Positions 17,406 through 26,761 of a DNA stretch of 64,000 nt are shown here, one piece after another. The position numbers and the translations under genes were made by a program. The stretch comes from Pseudomonas sp. DY-1. Lineage in GTDB: Bacteria; Pseudomonadota; Gammaproteobacteria; Pseudomonadales; Pseudomonadaceae. Each line of letters opens with the position of its first letter. Within the stretch, counting starts at the first letter, position 1. Location: contig NZ_CP032616.1 of NCBI RefSeq assembly GCF_003626975.1, positions 372,001-436,000 on the forward strand, in the 5' to 3' direction. The notes beneath the pieces were generated by a model, which worked only from the letters and a program-made list of their open reading frames with translations, searched no databases and had not been told where the DNA came from.

Positions 17406-18691
17406 TGCGTTTCCTGCTCCTGCTCACGACCCTGCTGCTGGCCGCCTGCGGCAGCCATGGACTCAAACTGAAAAAGGACCCCACCGTGGACCCGCTATCC
17501 CAGATCAAGGCCGACCTGGCCTTCACCTGCCAGCATGAACGCATCCCCGAACCCTCGGCCGACAGCGACCGGCTGTTCCAGTACGCCCGCTGGCTGCAGA
17601 AGAACAACCAGCTCAAGGAAGACCCGGCCGTGGGTGCCGAGGTCGAGCGCCTCTACCGCATCGCCGCTGCGCACCAGCACTACAAGGCCAACATCAACCT
17701 GCAAAACGGCAGCATGCGTGGCCACTTCAAGCTGCGCGGCGACGAACACCTGCGCTTGAGCCAGGAACTGATCGAGGCCGGCGTGGCCACCGGCTACTAC
17801 TTCGTCGGTATCTTTCTGCAACAGGGTGCGGCCGGCCTGCGGGAGGACCCGGCCATGGCCCTACGGTACTACCGCAAGGCCGCCGACGAGGGCAGCGCCC
17901 TGGGGCAGGCGCTTGTGGCCGACAAGCTGGCGCCCATCGATATCGCCCCGGACATCGCTCGGCAGATGCGCCGTTGCGCGGCCGAACAGGGACATGGGGA
18001 GGCGGCTACAGACCTGGGCGTCAACTTGAAAAACAGAGGGGATTTCCAAGGGGCGCTTGAAGCTTTTCAGCTGGGGGTGGCGGCAGGTTACAGCACCTCG
18101 GCTTCTTTCCTGAGTAATGGCTTTCGCGGTCCAAAGCCAGATAATCGGCTGCATTACCTTGCTCAACAGGAAGACCTAGAGCGCGCTGAGCGCTACAACA
18201 AGATCCGGCGTGTTCTGGGGAACTACTCCTACGCCCAACCCTCGATCCCCGAAATCAACGACATCGTCCCGCTGCCACCGGCCAAGCTGCCGCCCTGGGA
18301 CGGCACGCTCAAATGGCTGGAAGCGCGCGAAGCCAACATTCCACCGCCCAAACCCAGCGAGGCGCTGACCCAACAACTGGCCAAGGCCCGGCAACTCGAC
18401 CCCGCCACCGGTCGGCCGCTGCCGGGGTCACCCCACTTCATCACGGTCGATGCACCCGCGCCGGTCTGCGACAGCGGCCAACCCTGCCTCCACGCCGGCT
18501 ACTGGCAAGCCGTGGCGCTGACCCAGAATCGTCTGGCCCATCTCCACGACGGCGCCATTCGCCGCTTCGAACAGGGCGAAATCCTGCCCACGCTGCTGGT
18601 GCGGCAGAGCCATCGCCGCCTCTGGCCGCTGCCCGACAGGGTCACAGTGGGCGAGGAACTGGTTGAGTGGAGAATGCTCGGTGAAGCCTAG
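17405..18691 (+). CDS. tli5a: Lipoprotein immunity protein for the Tle5a effector (Sel1-like repeats)
   Basis: A 428-residue lipoprotein. The leader ends in lipobox LLAAC with Cys15 or so as lipidation site. The mature part holds Sel1/TPR-like helical repeats, for example DPAMALRYYRKAADEGSALG and the GDFQGALEAFQLGVAAG unit. The start overlaps the effector stop (TGATG). Immunity to PLD effectors must act in the periplasm, where the effector attacks, and a lipoprotein fits. A shortened copy of the same N-terminus follows directly. Bases 18030-18180 are slightly less GC-rich than the rest. Confidence 0.8.
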   Translation: MRFLLLLTTLLLAACGSHGLKLKKDPTVDPLSQIKADLAFTCQHERIPEPSADSDRLFQYARWLQKNNQLKEDPAVGAEVERLYRIAAAHQHYKANINLQNGSMRGHFKLRGDEHLRLSQELIEAGVATGYYFVGIFLQQGAAGLREDPAMALRYYRKAADEGSALGQALVADKLAPIDIAPDIARQMRRCAAEQGHGEAATDLGVNLKNRGDFQGALEAFQLGVAAGYSTSASFLSNGFRGPKPDNRLHYLAQQEDLERAERYNKIRRVLGNYSYAQPSIPEINDIVPLPPAKLPPWDGTLKWLEAREANIPPPKPSEALTQQLAKARQLDPATGRPLPGSPHFITVDAPAPVCDSGQPCLHAGYWQAVALTQNRLAHLHDGAIRRFEQGEILPTLLVRQSHRRLWPLPDRVTVGEELVEWRMLGEA

Positions 18692-18830
18692 GGCTTGGGT
18701 GCTGGCTGTTTTGTTTTTGCTCCTGGCCGCCTGCGGCGGCCATGGACTCAAACTGAAAAAGGATTCCGCCCTGGACCCGGAACCGAGCATTTCCATCAGC
18801 CAGTCTTCGTTGATCGCCAGGCCGAGTTGA
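18681..18830 (+). pseudogene. Truncated second copy of the immunity lipoprotein
   Basis: From a GTG at 18681, overlapping the end of the immunity gene by 11 bases, a 49-codon frame encodes a lipoprotein leader with LLLAACGGHGLKLKKD. This matches the start of the full-length gene (LLLAACGSHGLKLKKD) nearly residue for residue. Homology stops after about LDPE and the frame ends at 18828-18830. It is the 5' end of a duplicated immunity gene whose remainder has been lost. A short lipoprotein could still be made. Confidence 0.8.
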
Positions 18831-19126
18831 CTAACATCTTGACCAGGTTGGCGTAGCGGTGAAGTCCAACCAGAGCGTCCGGGAGGCGCGACTTTCTGGC
18901 CGGCAGTTACTCCCTCCACCCATGTGTACAAGAACATTGCAGGTATCGGTTGGCCATCGGTAGGCGAATCAAGCAACTGCATTGCCCGTAGGAGCTGGCT
19001 TGCCAGCGAATGGCCCGTTTCGCTGGCAAGCCAGCTCCTACAAGGCTCTTGGCCTGCTGGTAAATTTCTCGCATCCGCTAACGCAGATATAGCGAATTCA
19101 TTCGCCCAAGAGATGGGTTATCACAG
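18831..19126. other. Scar region after the immunity duplication
   Basis: No intact gene is seen. On the minus strand, about 18780-18980 gives a protein-like stretch including QLGLAINEDWLMEMLG and FLYTWVEGVTAG, which could be a fragment of an inverted gene. A REP hairpin follows at 18988-19041, then about 85 bases up to the stop of the large signalling gene at 19127. Confidence 0.35.
18988..19041. repeat. REP-type inverted repeat
   Basis: GTAGGAGCTGGCTTGCCAGC and GCTGGCAAGCCAGCTCCTAC form a nearly perfect hairpin around a short loop. It belongs to the same family as 2083-2145 and 7923-7981. It lies downstream of the convergent large signalling gene and the immunity remnant. Confidence 0.88.
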
Positions 19127-22100
19127 TCATTCCCCGTCTTCTCCAACCGTCGCGTTCTCTTCCTTGGCCTTGGCCATGCTGTGGTGGAGGAAGGCCTGGG
19201 CGATCACTGCGCGGAGCTGGTCGTCGTCCCAGGGTTTGGTGAGGAACTTGTAGATGGCCCCCTGGTTGATGGCGTCGGTAACGGACTTCAGGTCGGTGTA
19301 GCCGGACAGCACGATGCGAATGGTGTCGGGATAGAGGTCCTTGACCCGGCTGAGGAACTCGGTGCCGTTCATTTCCGGCATGCGCTGGTCGGAAAGGATG
19401 ACCTGGATGTCGTGCTTGGCCAGTTGCGCGAAAGCGTCCTGGGCGCGGGTAGCGGTGAGAATCTGGTAGCCGTCGCGGCGCAGTACGCGGGTCAGCGCGC
19501 GGAGGATGTTTTCCTCATCGTCCAGCAGCAGCAGGGTCTGGGTGTTGCTGGTGCCGGAGCGCGTGTCCAGGTAGGACGCCGGGCTCTTGTGATGTTCGTG
19601 GAGGAACTGGTCGAGCTGCTCGAAGGGCATGGGGCGGGCGAAGTAGTACCCCTGGAACTCGTCACAATGGCTCTTCTTCAGGAAGGCGAACTGGGATTCG
19701 CTTTCCACCCCTTCGGCGATCACGCGCAGTCGCAGGTGGTGGGCCATGGAGATGATGCCCTGGGTAATCGCCGCATCGTGCCGGTCGCTAATGATCTCCT
19801 GGACGAAGGCACGGTCGATCTTCACCTTGTCGATGGGCAGCCGCTTTAGATAGTTGAGGCTGGAGAAACCGGTGCCGAAGTCGTCGATCGACAGACGCAC
19901 GCCCAGGGTCTTGAGTGCCTGCAAGGTGGCGATGGCGCGCTCGGCGTTGTCCAGCAGCACGGTTTCGGTGATCTCCAGTTCCAGCAACTCGGCCGGCAAT
20001 CGCGTTTCTTCGAGGACGCGCCGCACGCTGTCGACGAAGATGTTGCGCTGGAAGTGCACTGCCGAGATGTTCACCGCCACCACCGTGCCGGTCATGCCCC
20101 GATCCAGCAGTTCACGGCAGTCGCGACAGGCGGTGGCGAGAACCCATTCGCTCAGGGGGATGATCTGCCCGGTGTCTTCGGCTACCGGTACGAACTGCGC
20201 CGGCGAAATGAAGCCAAGCAGCGGGTGCTGCCAGCGCAGCAGGGCTTCGAAGCCGGTGACGCGACCGTTGCGGCCGTCGATCTGCGGCTGGTAGTAGAGC
20301 ATGAAGGCGTTGGCTTCCAGGGCCTTCTGCAGCTCATTGCGCAGGGTCACCCGTTCGCTGACTTTCTGTTCCAGGTCGGTGGTGTACCACTGGTAGCAGT
20401 TGCGTCCCTGTTGCTTGGCCTTGTACATCGCCAGGTCAGCCTGCTGGATCAGCTGCATGGGCTGCTGCATGCCTTTCTCGCTCACGGCGATGCCCAGACT
20501 GGCGGTGATGTGTATTTCGCTGCCGGCTATGGGATAGGGGCGGGCGATGCAGTCGATGACCCGCTCGGCCACCTGCAGCACGTCTTCCTCACGGGCCAGG
20601 TCCGGCAGGATCAGGATGAACTCGTCGCCGCCCAGGCGCGCCACGGTATCGCCGGGGCGAACCTGCTGGGTCAGCCGCCGCGCCACTTCCACCAGTATCT
20701 GGTCGCCGATGCCATGGCCCATGGAGTCGTTGATCGGCTTGAAACCGTCCAGGTCGATGAACATGACCGCCAGCTTGCGCTGGTAGCGCTGGCTGATCTG
20801 GCAGCCCTGGCGCAGGCGGTCTTCCAGCAGCGAGCGGTTGGGCAAACCGGTGAGTACGTCGTGGCTGGCGTTGTAGGCCAGCTCGGACTCCACTCGCTTC
20901 TGCTCGGAAATGTCGTTCTGTACACCGATGAAGTGCGTGATCTCGCCATGCTCGTTGGGGACCGGGGCGATGTAGAGGTCGTTCCAGAATGGCGTGCCGT
21001 CCTTGCGGAAGTTACGCAGCACGACGTGGACCTCACGCTTCTCCGCCAGCGCATGGCGGATCTCGGCTATGCCGGCCTGCTCGTGGTCCGCGCCCTGGAG
21101 GAAGCGGCAGTTTCGCCCCATGGCCTCGGCTGCGGTGTAGCCGGTGATGCGCTCGAAGGCCGGGTTGACGTAGACCACCGGCAGGTCGCTGGCGGTGGCA
21201 TCGCAGATCATCGCGCCGTTGTAGCTGGCCTCGATGCTGCGCTGGAGGATGCGCAGCTGTTTCTCCGACTCCTTGGCGCGGCTGATGTCGCGGAACGCAA
21301 TGACCCAGCCGCCGAGGGTCTGTGCGTGCAGGAGCGGCGCGCAGTCGTAGGCTATATGGCGCTCGCCGTCCAGGCTGACTTCACCATGGCGACCCGTGGT
21401 GGCGGGAGTGCTGTAGAGGTCCAGTGGCAGGTGATCGATCAGGGCCTGGCCAAGCAGGGCCTCGGGGCTCTGGCCGAGCAGTTCGGCGGCAGCCGGGTTG
21501 ACGAAGTTCAGCCGTCCCTGGCGATCCACCGCGAGCAGTCCCTCGCCGACGCTGTTGGTGATGGCCGAGGTGAAGTCCAGTTGCTCCTGCAGGCGCTGTT
21601 CGCCGGAAAGCACCTGTTGCACCAGACGGATGTTTTCCAGCGCCGCCACGGCCATCTGCGCGAACTGCTGGGCAATCGCCAGGTCGTCCTGGTTGAAGTC
21701 GCCGTCGTACTTGTCGGAGAGCTGGATCAGGCCTAGATGGCGCCCGCCGTGGTCGATCAGCGGCACCGCCAGCCAGCCCTGCAGCGGTAGCTGGCCGCTG
21801 CCCGCGTCGCCTGCCGCATCCAGTTCGGCACGAGTCAGCAGCACCGGCTGGTTGCCGACGCAGGTCCGGGCATAGAGCGCGACACCTTCAGCAGGCAACT
21901 GCGGTGTCTGCCAGTCCTGGTACTTGGGTGATAGCGAGAAGGCGCCCGGACCCTGGCCATCGCCGAGGTCGATCAATGACTGATGGGAGCCCACCAGCAG
22001 GCGCAGTTGCTCGCAAATGAAGTCCAGCAGGGTGCGGGTGTCGAGAATGCCGCCAATACGCAGTGCAGTGTCGCTGAGACCGTGCAGGAGCAACGCCTTG

Positions 22101-24889
22101 CGCTCCGACTGGACGAGCGTGTCCTGCAGGGCGCGGGTCATGCGGTTGCGTTCGCCGATGTTCTTGGCGATGCCGAAAACCCCGACTATCTGCCCTTCGA
22201 CGACGATGGGCAGGTGGGTGATGTCCAGCTCCAGCGAGCCGCCAGCCCGGTCGTGGCAGCGCACTTCGAAGCGCTGCGCCTTGCCCTTGAGGGCGCTGCG
22301 GAAATGCTCGCGGACGTGTTCGATTTCGGCGTCGAGCACCAGCCGGGAAAACGATTCGCCGAGCAGGTCTTCGGCGTTGAAGCCGATCAGCTCGCAGCCG
22401 GCCTGATTGAGACTGAGGAAGCGACCATTGCGGTCCAGGGAGAACACCGGGTCAGGGTTGAAGATGAACAGGGAACGGTAGCGCTGCTCGCTTTCCAGGA
22501 GCCGCAGGCGATCGTTCTGGCGTTCGATGGCGATGGCCGCGAGCTGGCCGGCGGTGCCGATCAATTGCAGGGACTCGTCGTCCGGGGAGCAGGGCTGGTG
22601 CAGGTAGACGGCGAATGTGCCGAGTACGTCGCCGTGGTGGGAGATCAGCGGGATCGCCCAGCAGGCGCGCAGGCCGTGGCGCATGGCCTGGTCACGGTGT
22701 TCGTGCCAGAGGGGGTCTTCGCTGATGTCTTCGCTGACCACCATCTGCCTGCGGAATACCGCGGTTCCGCAGGCGCCGGCCAGGGGGCCCATGGACTGGC
22801 CGTCCAGCGCCTGGTTGAAGGCGTCCGGCAGACTTGGCGCGGCGCCCAGGTGCAGGTGCTTGTGATCGCCGCTAACCAGGAGGACCGAGCACAGGGCTGA
22901 GGGGTCGAGGGTTTCGCTCATCAGGCAGATGGCCTTGAGGATCTCCGCTAGCGGCTGGTCGGTGGAGATCATGCTGAGGATGTCGCGCTGGTCCTCGGCA
23001 TAGGCTTCATGACGCACCAGGTTGGTGATGTCGTGGGCGACGGCGAACAGGGTGCGCTCGCTCTCCGACCAGCCGGCGGACCAGAGGAGGTGGACGACGC
23101 TGCCATCCTTGCGCTGGCAGCGGTTGCGCACGGCATCCCATGACTCTCCCTGGATGATGGCTTCGATATCGCCGCGTGTGCGCTCGCGGTCCTCGTTGAG
23201 GACGAAGTCGGTGTAGGGGCGGCCGATCATCTCCTCCGGCCGATAACCGAGCACGCTGTGGCTGGAGGGGCTGACCTGGGTGAAGCGCTCGGAAGCGTCG
23301 ATGGCGCAGAGCACATCCATGGAGTGGTCCATGATCCGCTGGTTCTGCGCCTGCAGGCGAGCCTGGTGCTGCAGGCTCAGTTCCAGTTCGCGGTTGCTTT
23401 CGCGAAGGCGCTGGCTGCGTTCGAGGGCGAGCCGGGAGAAGCTCTGGCTGACCATCAGGAGGAAGGTGAAACCCAGGCCGAACAGCATGAACAGCGGTGG
23501 TAGATAGACCGAGGCGTAATCGCTGCGCGGCAGGGCCTGGTAGGTGCGCATGCGCCAGCGGCCCTCCGGGCCCAGGTCGGTGAACTGCATGTCCACCGGG
23601 AACAGGCTGCGGCCATCTCTGCCCGTGCCGGACTCATAGATGCGCCGCTGGCCTTCGAAGACCTCCAGTACGAATCCATCCAGGTTCCTTCCCAGTTGGC
23701 GATCCAGGGTGGCGCTGATGTCCAGGCTGGCCACCAGCAGCGCCTTGGGTTGGCCGTCGATGTGCAGAGGTGTAGCGACCAGCGTGCTGTTGTCGGTGGC
23801 GCTGAAGCTCTGCGCCGGGCTCATCTGTGCAGCAGTACCCTGACGCACCTGTTGAAGCCAGTCGCGCAGCTCGGACTGGGCGAGGAAGCGCGCCAGCCAG
23901 TCGTCTGCCACGCGGTTGCGTCCTTGCTGCAGGAGTGGCTTGAGATCGGCGTCGAGTACGGCGATCAGGTTGAGGTTGGGGAAGTCCCGCAGGTAGCTGT
24001 CCGCTTCCTGTTGCCAGAGTCGCTCCGGCGGCATTCCTTCCAGGGTCTGCCAGCGCTCGGCCATGCGCTGGACGAGCTGCCGGCGCACGGTAACGGTATT
24101 TTCGATGGTGGATTGGGCGCGCAGCAGAAGCTGGTGGCTGTGGGCATTGAGGGTGGAAATCTCATTCAGGCTGAGGAGGAACCAGCCGATGCAGGTGGTC
24201 AGCGTGCCCAGAATGCCGGTGGCCATGGCACGCCGGTTCAGCAGGCTGCGCTGGTCCTGCGGCAGCGCACAGAGCATCAGCACGGCGGTGCCGAGCAGGG
24301 CGATGAAAAGGTGGGTGACGTGCCCGGCTTCCGGCCGGAAGGCGAAGCGAGGCAAGCCGTGGCCGGCGCCCAGCAGCGACAGTTCCGAAAGCAGTGCCAG
24401 ACCGATCAGTGTGATACCACAGAGCTGGCTGAGCCAGCGGCCACCCTGGCGGGTGACGGCCAGGAGCATTGCCAGGCCGAAGAGGCAGGCGACGATCGCC
24501 AGTTCACTGCGAATGCGCCAATACCCACTGATTAGCGAGCGGCCATGGTCACTGCCGCCGGACAGCACGTTGTGTCCGAGGCTGTAAGCGGCCAGGGCGA
24601 CCAGGGCCAGTCCCGCCAGCCACGAGGCGCGGCGCCAGGCGCGGGTAGCGCTCAGCAGGGCGCTGCCGGCGAAGATGGTGATCATCGCGCTGTCGGGCAG
24701 CAGTACCAGTTCGTAGCGCGCCGGATTGGTCATGACCGCGAAGGCGACCATGCTGGTGACGCCCAGCGCGATCAGGGCAAAAGCCAGGCAGTGCAGGTAA
24801 GCCTGGTAGCCGAGGTTGCGGTTGTGCTTGGCCATGGGGGCGTGCCGTTCCGGTGGCGGGGGTGGTACTGGCTGACCGGACTCAGTCAT
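19127..24889 (-). CDS. Multidomain c-di-GMP signalling protein (membrane-PAS-GAF-GGDEF-EAL-REC)
   Basis: A 1920-residue protein. Residues 30-270 hold about seven hydrophobic helices (MASE-like). A periplasmic or linker segment follows, with another helix near 470-490. Then come a PAS (about 515-620), GAF (640-795), PAS (800-910), GAF (935-1085) and two PAS domains (1105-1200, 1213-1330). GGDEF has an intact RLGGDEF near 1415 and EAL has GFEALLRW near 1545. A C-terminal REC domain has LSDQRMPEMNG near 1830 and KPWDDDQLR. Both GGDEF and EAL keep key motifs, so it may make and break c-di-GMP. The ATG at 24889 overlaps the preceding REC gene by 8 bases; a later ATG (MAKHNRN) is an alternative. 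Confidence 0.85.
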   Translation of the reverse strand: MTESGQPVPPPPPERHAPMAKHNRNLGYQAYLHCLAFALIALGVTSMVAFAVMTNPARYELVLLPDSAMITIFAGSALLSATRAWRRASWLAGLALVALAAYSLGHNVLSGGSDHGRSLISGYWRIRSELAIVACLFGLAMLLAVTRQGGRWLSQLCGITLIGLALLSELSLLGAGHGLPRFAFRPEAGHVTHLFIALLGTAVLMLCALPQDQRSLLNRRAMATGILGTLTTCIGWFLLSLNEISTLNAHSHQLLLRAQSTIENTVTVRRQLVQRMAERWQTLEGMPPERLWQQEADSYLRDFPNLNLIAVLDADLKPLLQQGRNRVADDWLARFLAQSELRDWLQQVRQGTAAQMSPAQSFSATDNSTLVATPLHIDGQPKALLVASLDISATLDRQLGRNLDGFVLEVFEGQRRIYESGTGRDGRSLFPVDMQFTDLGPEGRWRMRTYQALPRSDYASVYLPPLFMLFGLGFTFLLMVSQSFSRLALERSQRLRESNRELELSLQHQARLQAQNQRIMDHSMDVLCAIDASERFTQVSPSSHSVLGYRPEEMIGRPYTDFVLNEDRERTRGDIEAIIQGESWDAVRNRCQRKDGSVVHLLWSAGWSESERTLFAVAHDITNLVRHEAYAEDQRDILSMISTDQPLAEILKAICLMSETLDPSALCSVLLVSGDHKHLHLGAAPSLPDAFNQALDGQSMGPLAGACGTAVFRRQMVVSEDISEDPLWHEHRDQAMRHGLRACWAIPLISHHGDVLGTFAVYLHQPCSPDDESLQLIGTAGQLAAIAIERQNDRLRLLESEQRYRSLFIFNPDPVFSLDRNGRFLSLNQAGCELIGFNAEDLLGESFSRLVLDAEIEHVREHFRSALKGKAQRFEVRCHDRAGGSLELDITHLPIVVEGQIVGVFGIAKNIGERNRMTRALQDTLVQSERKALLLHGLSDTALRIGGILDTRTLLDFICEQLRLLVGSHQSLIDLGDGQGPGAFSLSPKYQDWQTPQLPAEGVALYARTCVGNQPVLLTRAELDAAGDAGSGQLPLQGWLAVPLIDHGGRHLGLIQLSDKYDGDFNQDDLAIAQQFAQMAVAALENIRLVQQVLSGEQRLQEQLDFTSAITNSVGEGLLAVDRQGRLNFVNPAAAELLGQSPEALLGQALIDHLPLDLYSTPATTGRHGEVSLDGERHIAYDCAPLLHAQTLGGWVIAFRDISRAKESEKQLRILQRSIEASYNGAMICDATASDLPVVYVNPAFERITGYTAAEAMGRNCRFLQGADHEQAGIAEIRHALAEKREVHVVLRNFRKDGTPFWNDLYIAPVPNEHGEITHFIGVQNDISEQKRVESELAYNASHDVLTGLPNRSLLEDRLRQGCQISQRYQRKLAVMFIDLDGFKPINDSMGHGIGDQILVEVARRLTQQVRPGDTVARLGGDEFILILPDLAREEDVLQVAERVIDCIARPYPIAGSEIHITASLGIAVSEKGMQQPMQLIQQADLAMYKAKQQGRNCYQWYTTDLEQKVSERVTLRNELQKALEANAFMLYYQPQIDGRNGRVTGFEALLRWQHPLLGFISPAQFVPVAEDTGQIIPLSEWVLATACRDCRELLDRGMTGTVVAVNISAVHFQRNIFVDSVRRVLEETRLPAELLELEITETVLLDNAERAIATLQALKTLGVRLSIDDFGTGFSSLNYLKRLPIDKVKIDRAFVQEIISDRHDAAITQGIISMAHHLRLRVIAEGVESESQFAFLKKSHCDEFQGYYFARPMPFEQLDQFLHEHHKSPASYLDTRSGTSNTQTLLLLDDEENILRALTRVLRRDGYQILTATRAQDAFAQLAKHDIQVILSDQRMPEMNGTEFLSRVKDLYPDTIRIVLSGYTDLKSVTDAINQGAIYKFLTKPWDDDQLRAVIAQAFLHHSMAKAKEENATVGEDGE

Positions 24890-25418
24890 CCAGGTCGCAG
24901 TCCTCGAGCAGCACGGCGCCATCGGCGTCGCGGCGCACACGAGTCAGCCCCGGGTGCTCGCTTTCCAGGCGCAACAGTTCACGGTGCTGGCGCTCCAGGG
25001 TGTCCTGCTGGCCACGAACCTGTTCCAGTAGGCGACGGTTTTCGTCGCGCAGCAGGAAGAGGTCGACGGCGGCCTGCAGGGCGCTTTCGATGTCGTAGTT
25101 CTCCCAGGGTTTGGAGAGGAAGCGATAGACCTCGGCACGGTTGATCGCCTGCATCAGCGTGGCGCGGTCGCCATGGGCGCTGAGCAGCATGCGCAGGGCA
25201 TCGGGCTGTCGCTGACGAGCGAACTGCAGATAGGTCAGGCCGTCCAGTTGCGGCATGTTGAGGTCGCAGATGATGGCGGCGTACTGGTGTTCGGCCAGCG
25301 CAGCCAATGCCGTTTCGGGGTTGTCGAAGGGGTGCAGGACCCAGCCCTGCGGTCGCAACAGGCGTTGCAGGGCGCTGAGGATATGGGGTTCGTCGTCCAC
25401 CAGCTGGATCTTGATCAT
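24882..25418 (-). CDS. Stand-alone response regulator receiver protein
   Basis: A 178-residue protein. The REC domain covers about residues 1-120 with acidic pocket VDDEPHILSAL, phospho-acceptor Asp in ICDLNMPQLDG near residue 53, and KPWENYDIE near residue 106. A short coiled-coil (LEQVRGQQDTLERQHRELL) and an acidic tail follow. It has no output domain. The start overlaps the YN-GYP gene by ATGA and the end overlaps the large GGDEF/EAL gene. It probably shuttles phosphate or acts as a protein-protein switch in this operon. Confidence 0.85.
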   Translation of the reverse strand: MIKIQLVDDEPHILSALQRLLRPQGWVLHPFDNPETALAALAEHQYAAIICDLNMPQLDGLTYLQFARQRQPDALRMLLSAHGDRATLMQAINRAEVYRFLSKPWENYDIESALQAAVDLFLLRDENRRLLEQVRGQQDTLERQHRELLRLESEHPGLTRVRRDADGAVLLEDCDLDD

Positions 25419-26761
25419 CGTGGCTGCTCCTTTGCCGTGCTCCCGGCTGCCTCCGGCAGGCGGACGTGAAGGGTATAGCGCGCGCCTTCGCTGGCCTCGA
25501 AGGCAATGAGCTTGTCGATCAGGGTGCGGCTGAGCTGTTTGCCTGCATTGAGCAGGAGCATGCCGCTGTCGGCCCGGAGATTTCGGGTCAGGACCATGCC
25601 CGGTTCCAGGCGACGGGTGTCGACGGCGAGGATGCCGGGATCAGCCTCAAGCAGGTCCGGCGCATGGCGGGTGCATAGATCGATGAATTGCCGGCAGAGC
25701 GCCGGATCGTAGAGGCGTCCTGCGTAACGGGCGAGAAGTTGCAGGGCTTCCGGTCGGGGCACCGGACGCTGCAGTACCAGCCCGCACTGCAGCTCGACGA
25801 AGTCCACTGCCAGTTTGAGCAGGCGTGCGCCGTAGGGAATGACTTCGCCGTGCAGTTGATCCGGGAAGCCGGTGCCATTCCAGCGTTCCTGGTGGTGGCG
25901 GATAAGCCGCCCAGCGTCGTGGAGCGGCTCCAGTGCCATGAGCAGACTTTCGCCCAGCTGCGGATAGCGGCAGTAGCGCTCCCGCTCCTCGCGGTGCAAC
26001 AGGTCGCTGGGCCGGTTGAGCAGGTGGTCGTCCCAGGTCAGCTTGCCGAGGTTGTAGAGGGCTGCTGCCATGGCCAGGTCGCGGGTATCCGCCTCCGGCA
26101 ACTGATGTTCGTTGGCAAAGGCCCGCACCAGGGCGATGACCTGGGCATTACCCTGCTTGTCGCCTGGAAGGCGCTGGGAGAGTAGGGAGGAGAACACTTC
26201 TGTGGCGGTCACGTAGCTGTGCCGCAGTTCGTCGTAAGCCAGGTCGAGCATGTCGGCGGTCTGTTGCAGCTCGGCGGTACGGTCGCGGACCCGCTGCTCC
26301 AGGCTGGCGTTGAGTTCCTGCAGGCGCTGGTTCTGTTCCAGGGTGAGGCGCTCGAGCCGCTGGTGCTCGCGCTCGGCATGCTGATGGGCGAGGGCCTGGC
26401 GCAGGGTGAAACGCAGCTCGTCGTCATTCCAGGGTTTGCCCAGATAGCGGTAGATCTGTCCCTGGTTGATGGCGCGGATGCTGGTGTCCAGATCGGTGGC
26501 GCCGGTGAGCATCAGCCGCAGTGTGCCGGGCCAGCGCTGTTGTACTTCGGCAAGCAGGGCGGGGCCATCGAGCCCGGGCATGCGGGCGTCGGAAACCACC
26601 AGGTCGACCTCGTTCGCGGCCAGCAGGCCGAGTGCCTCAGTGCCTCCGTTGGCGGTGAGCAGTTCGTAGGGTTCGCCTCGCAGGACACGTCGAAGGGCGC
26701 TCAGGATGTGTTCCTCGTCATCCACCAGCAGCAGGGTGGGGCGGTACTGGGCTTCACTCAT
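25415..26761 (-). CDS. Response regulator with degenerate HD-GYP (YN-GYP) domain
   Basis: A 448-residue REC plus HD-GYP-like protein, resembling PA2572 of P. aeruginosa as I recall it. The receiver has Asp58 (VVSDARMPG) and KPWNDDELR near residue 109. A coiled coil spans about 125-170. In the HD-GYP domain the catalytic HD is replaced by Tyr236-Asn237 (YNLGK), and the GYP motif reads HHQERWNGTGFP at 289-300. Loss of the HD metal ligands predicts no phosphodiesterase activity, so it is more likely a binding or regulatory protein. Its start overlaps the kinase stop by ATGA. Confidence 0.87.
   Translation of the reverse strand: MSEAQYRPTLLLVDDEEHILSALRRVLRGEPYELLTANGGTEALGLLAANEVDLVVSDARMPGLDGPALLAEVQQRWPGTLRLMLTGATDLDTSIRAINQGQIYRYLGKPWNDDELRFTLRQALAHQHAEREHQRLERLTLEQNQRLQELNASLEQRVRDRTAELQQTADMLDLAYDELRHSYVTATEVFSSLLSQRLPGDKQGNAQVIALVRAFANEHQLPEADTRDLAMAAALYNLGKLTWDDHLLNRPSDLLHREERERYCRYPQLGESLLMALEPLHDAGRLIRHHQERWNGTGFPDQLHGEVIPYGARLLKLAVDFVELQCGLVLQRPVPRPEALQLLARYAGRLYDPALCRQFIDLCTRHAPDLLEADPGILAVDTRRLEPGMVLTRNLRADSGMLLLNAGKQLSRTLIDKLIAFEASEGARYTLHVRLPEAAGSTAKEQPR

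Noticed and set aside
18428..18982. Minus-strand open frame over the immunity gene end
   Set aside because: It spans the intact lipoprotein gene end and its truncated copy, so as a whole it is not a gene. Only the part beyond 18780 is kept as a possible inverted fragment.
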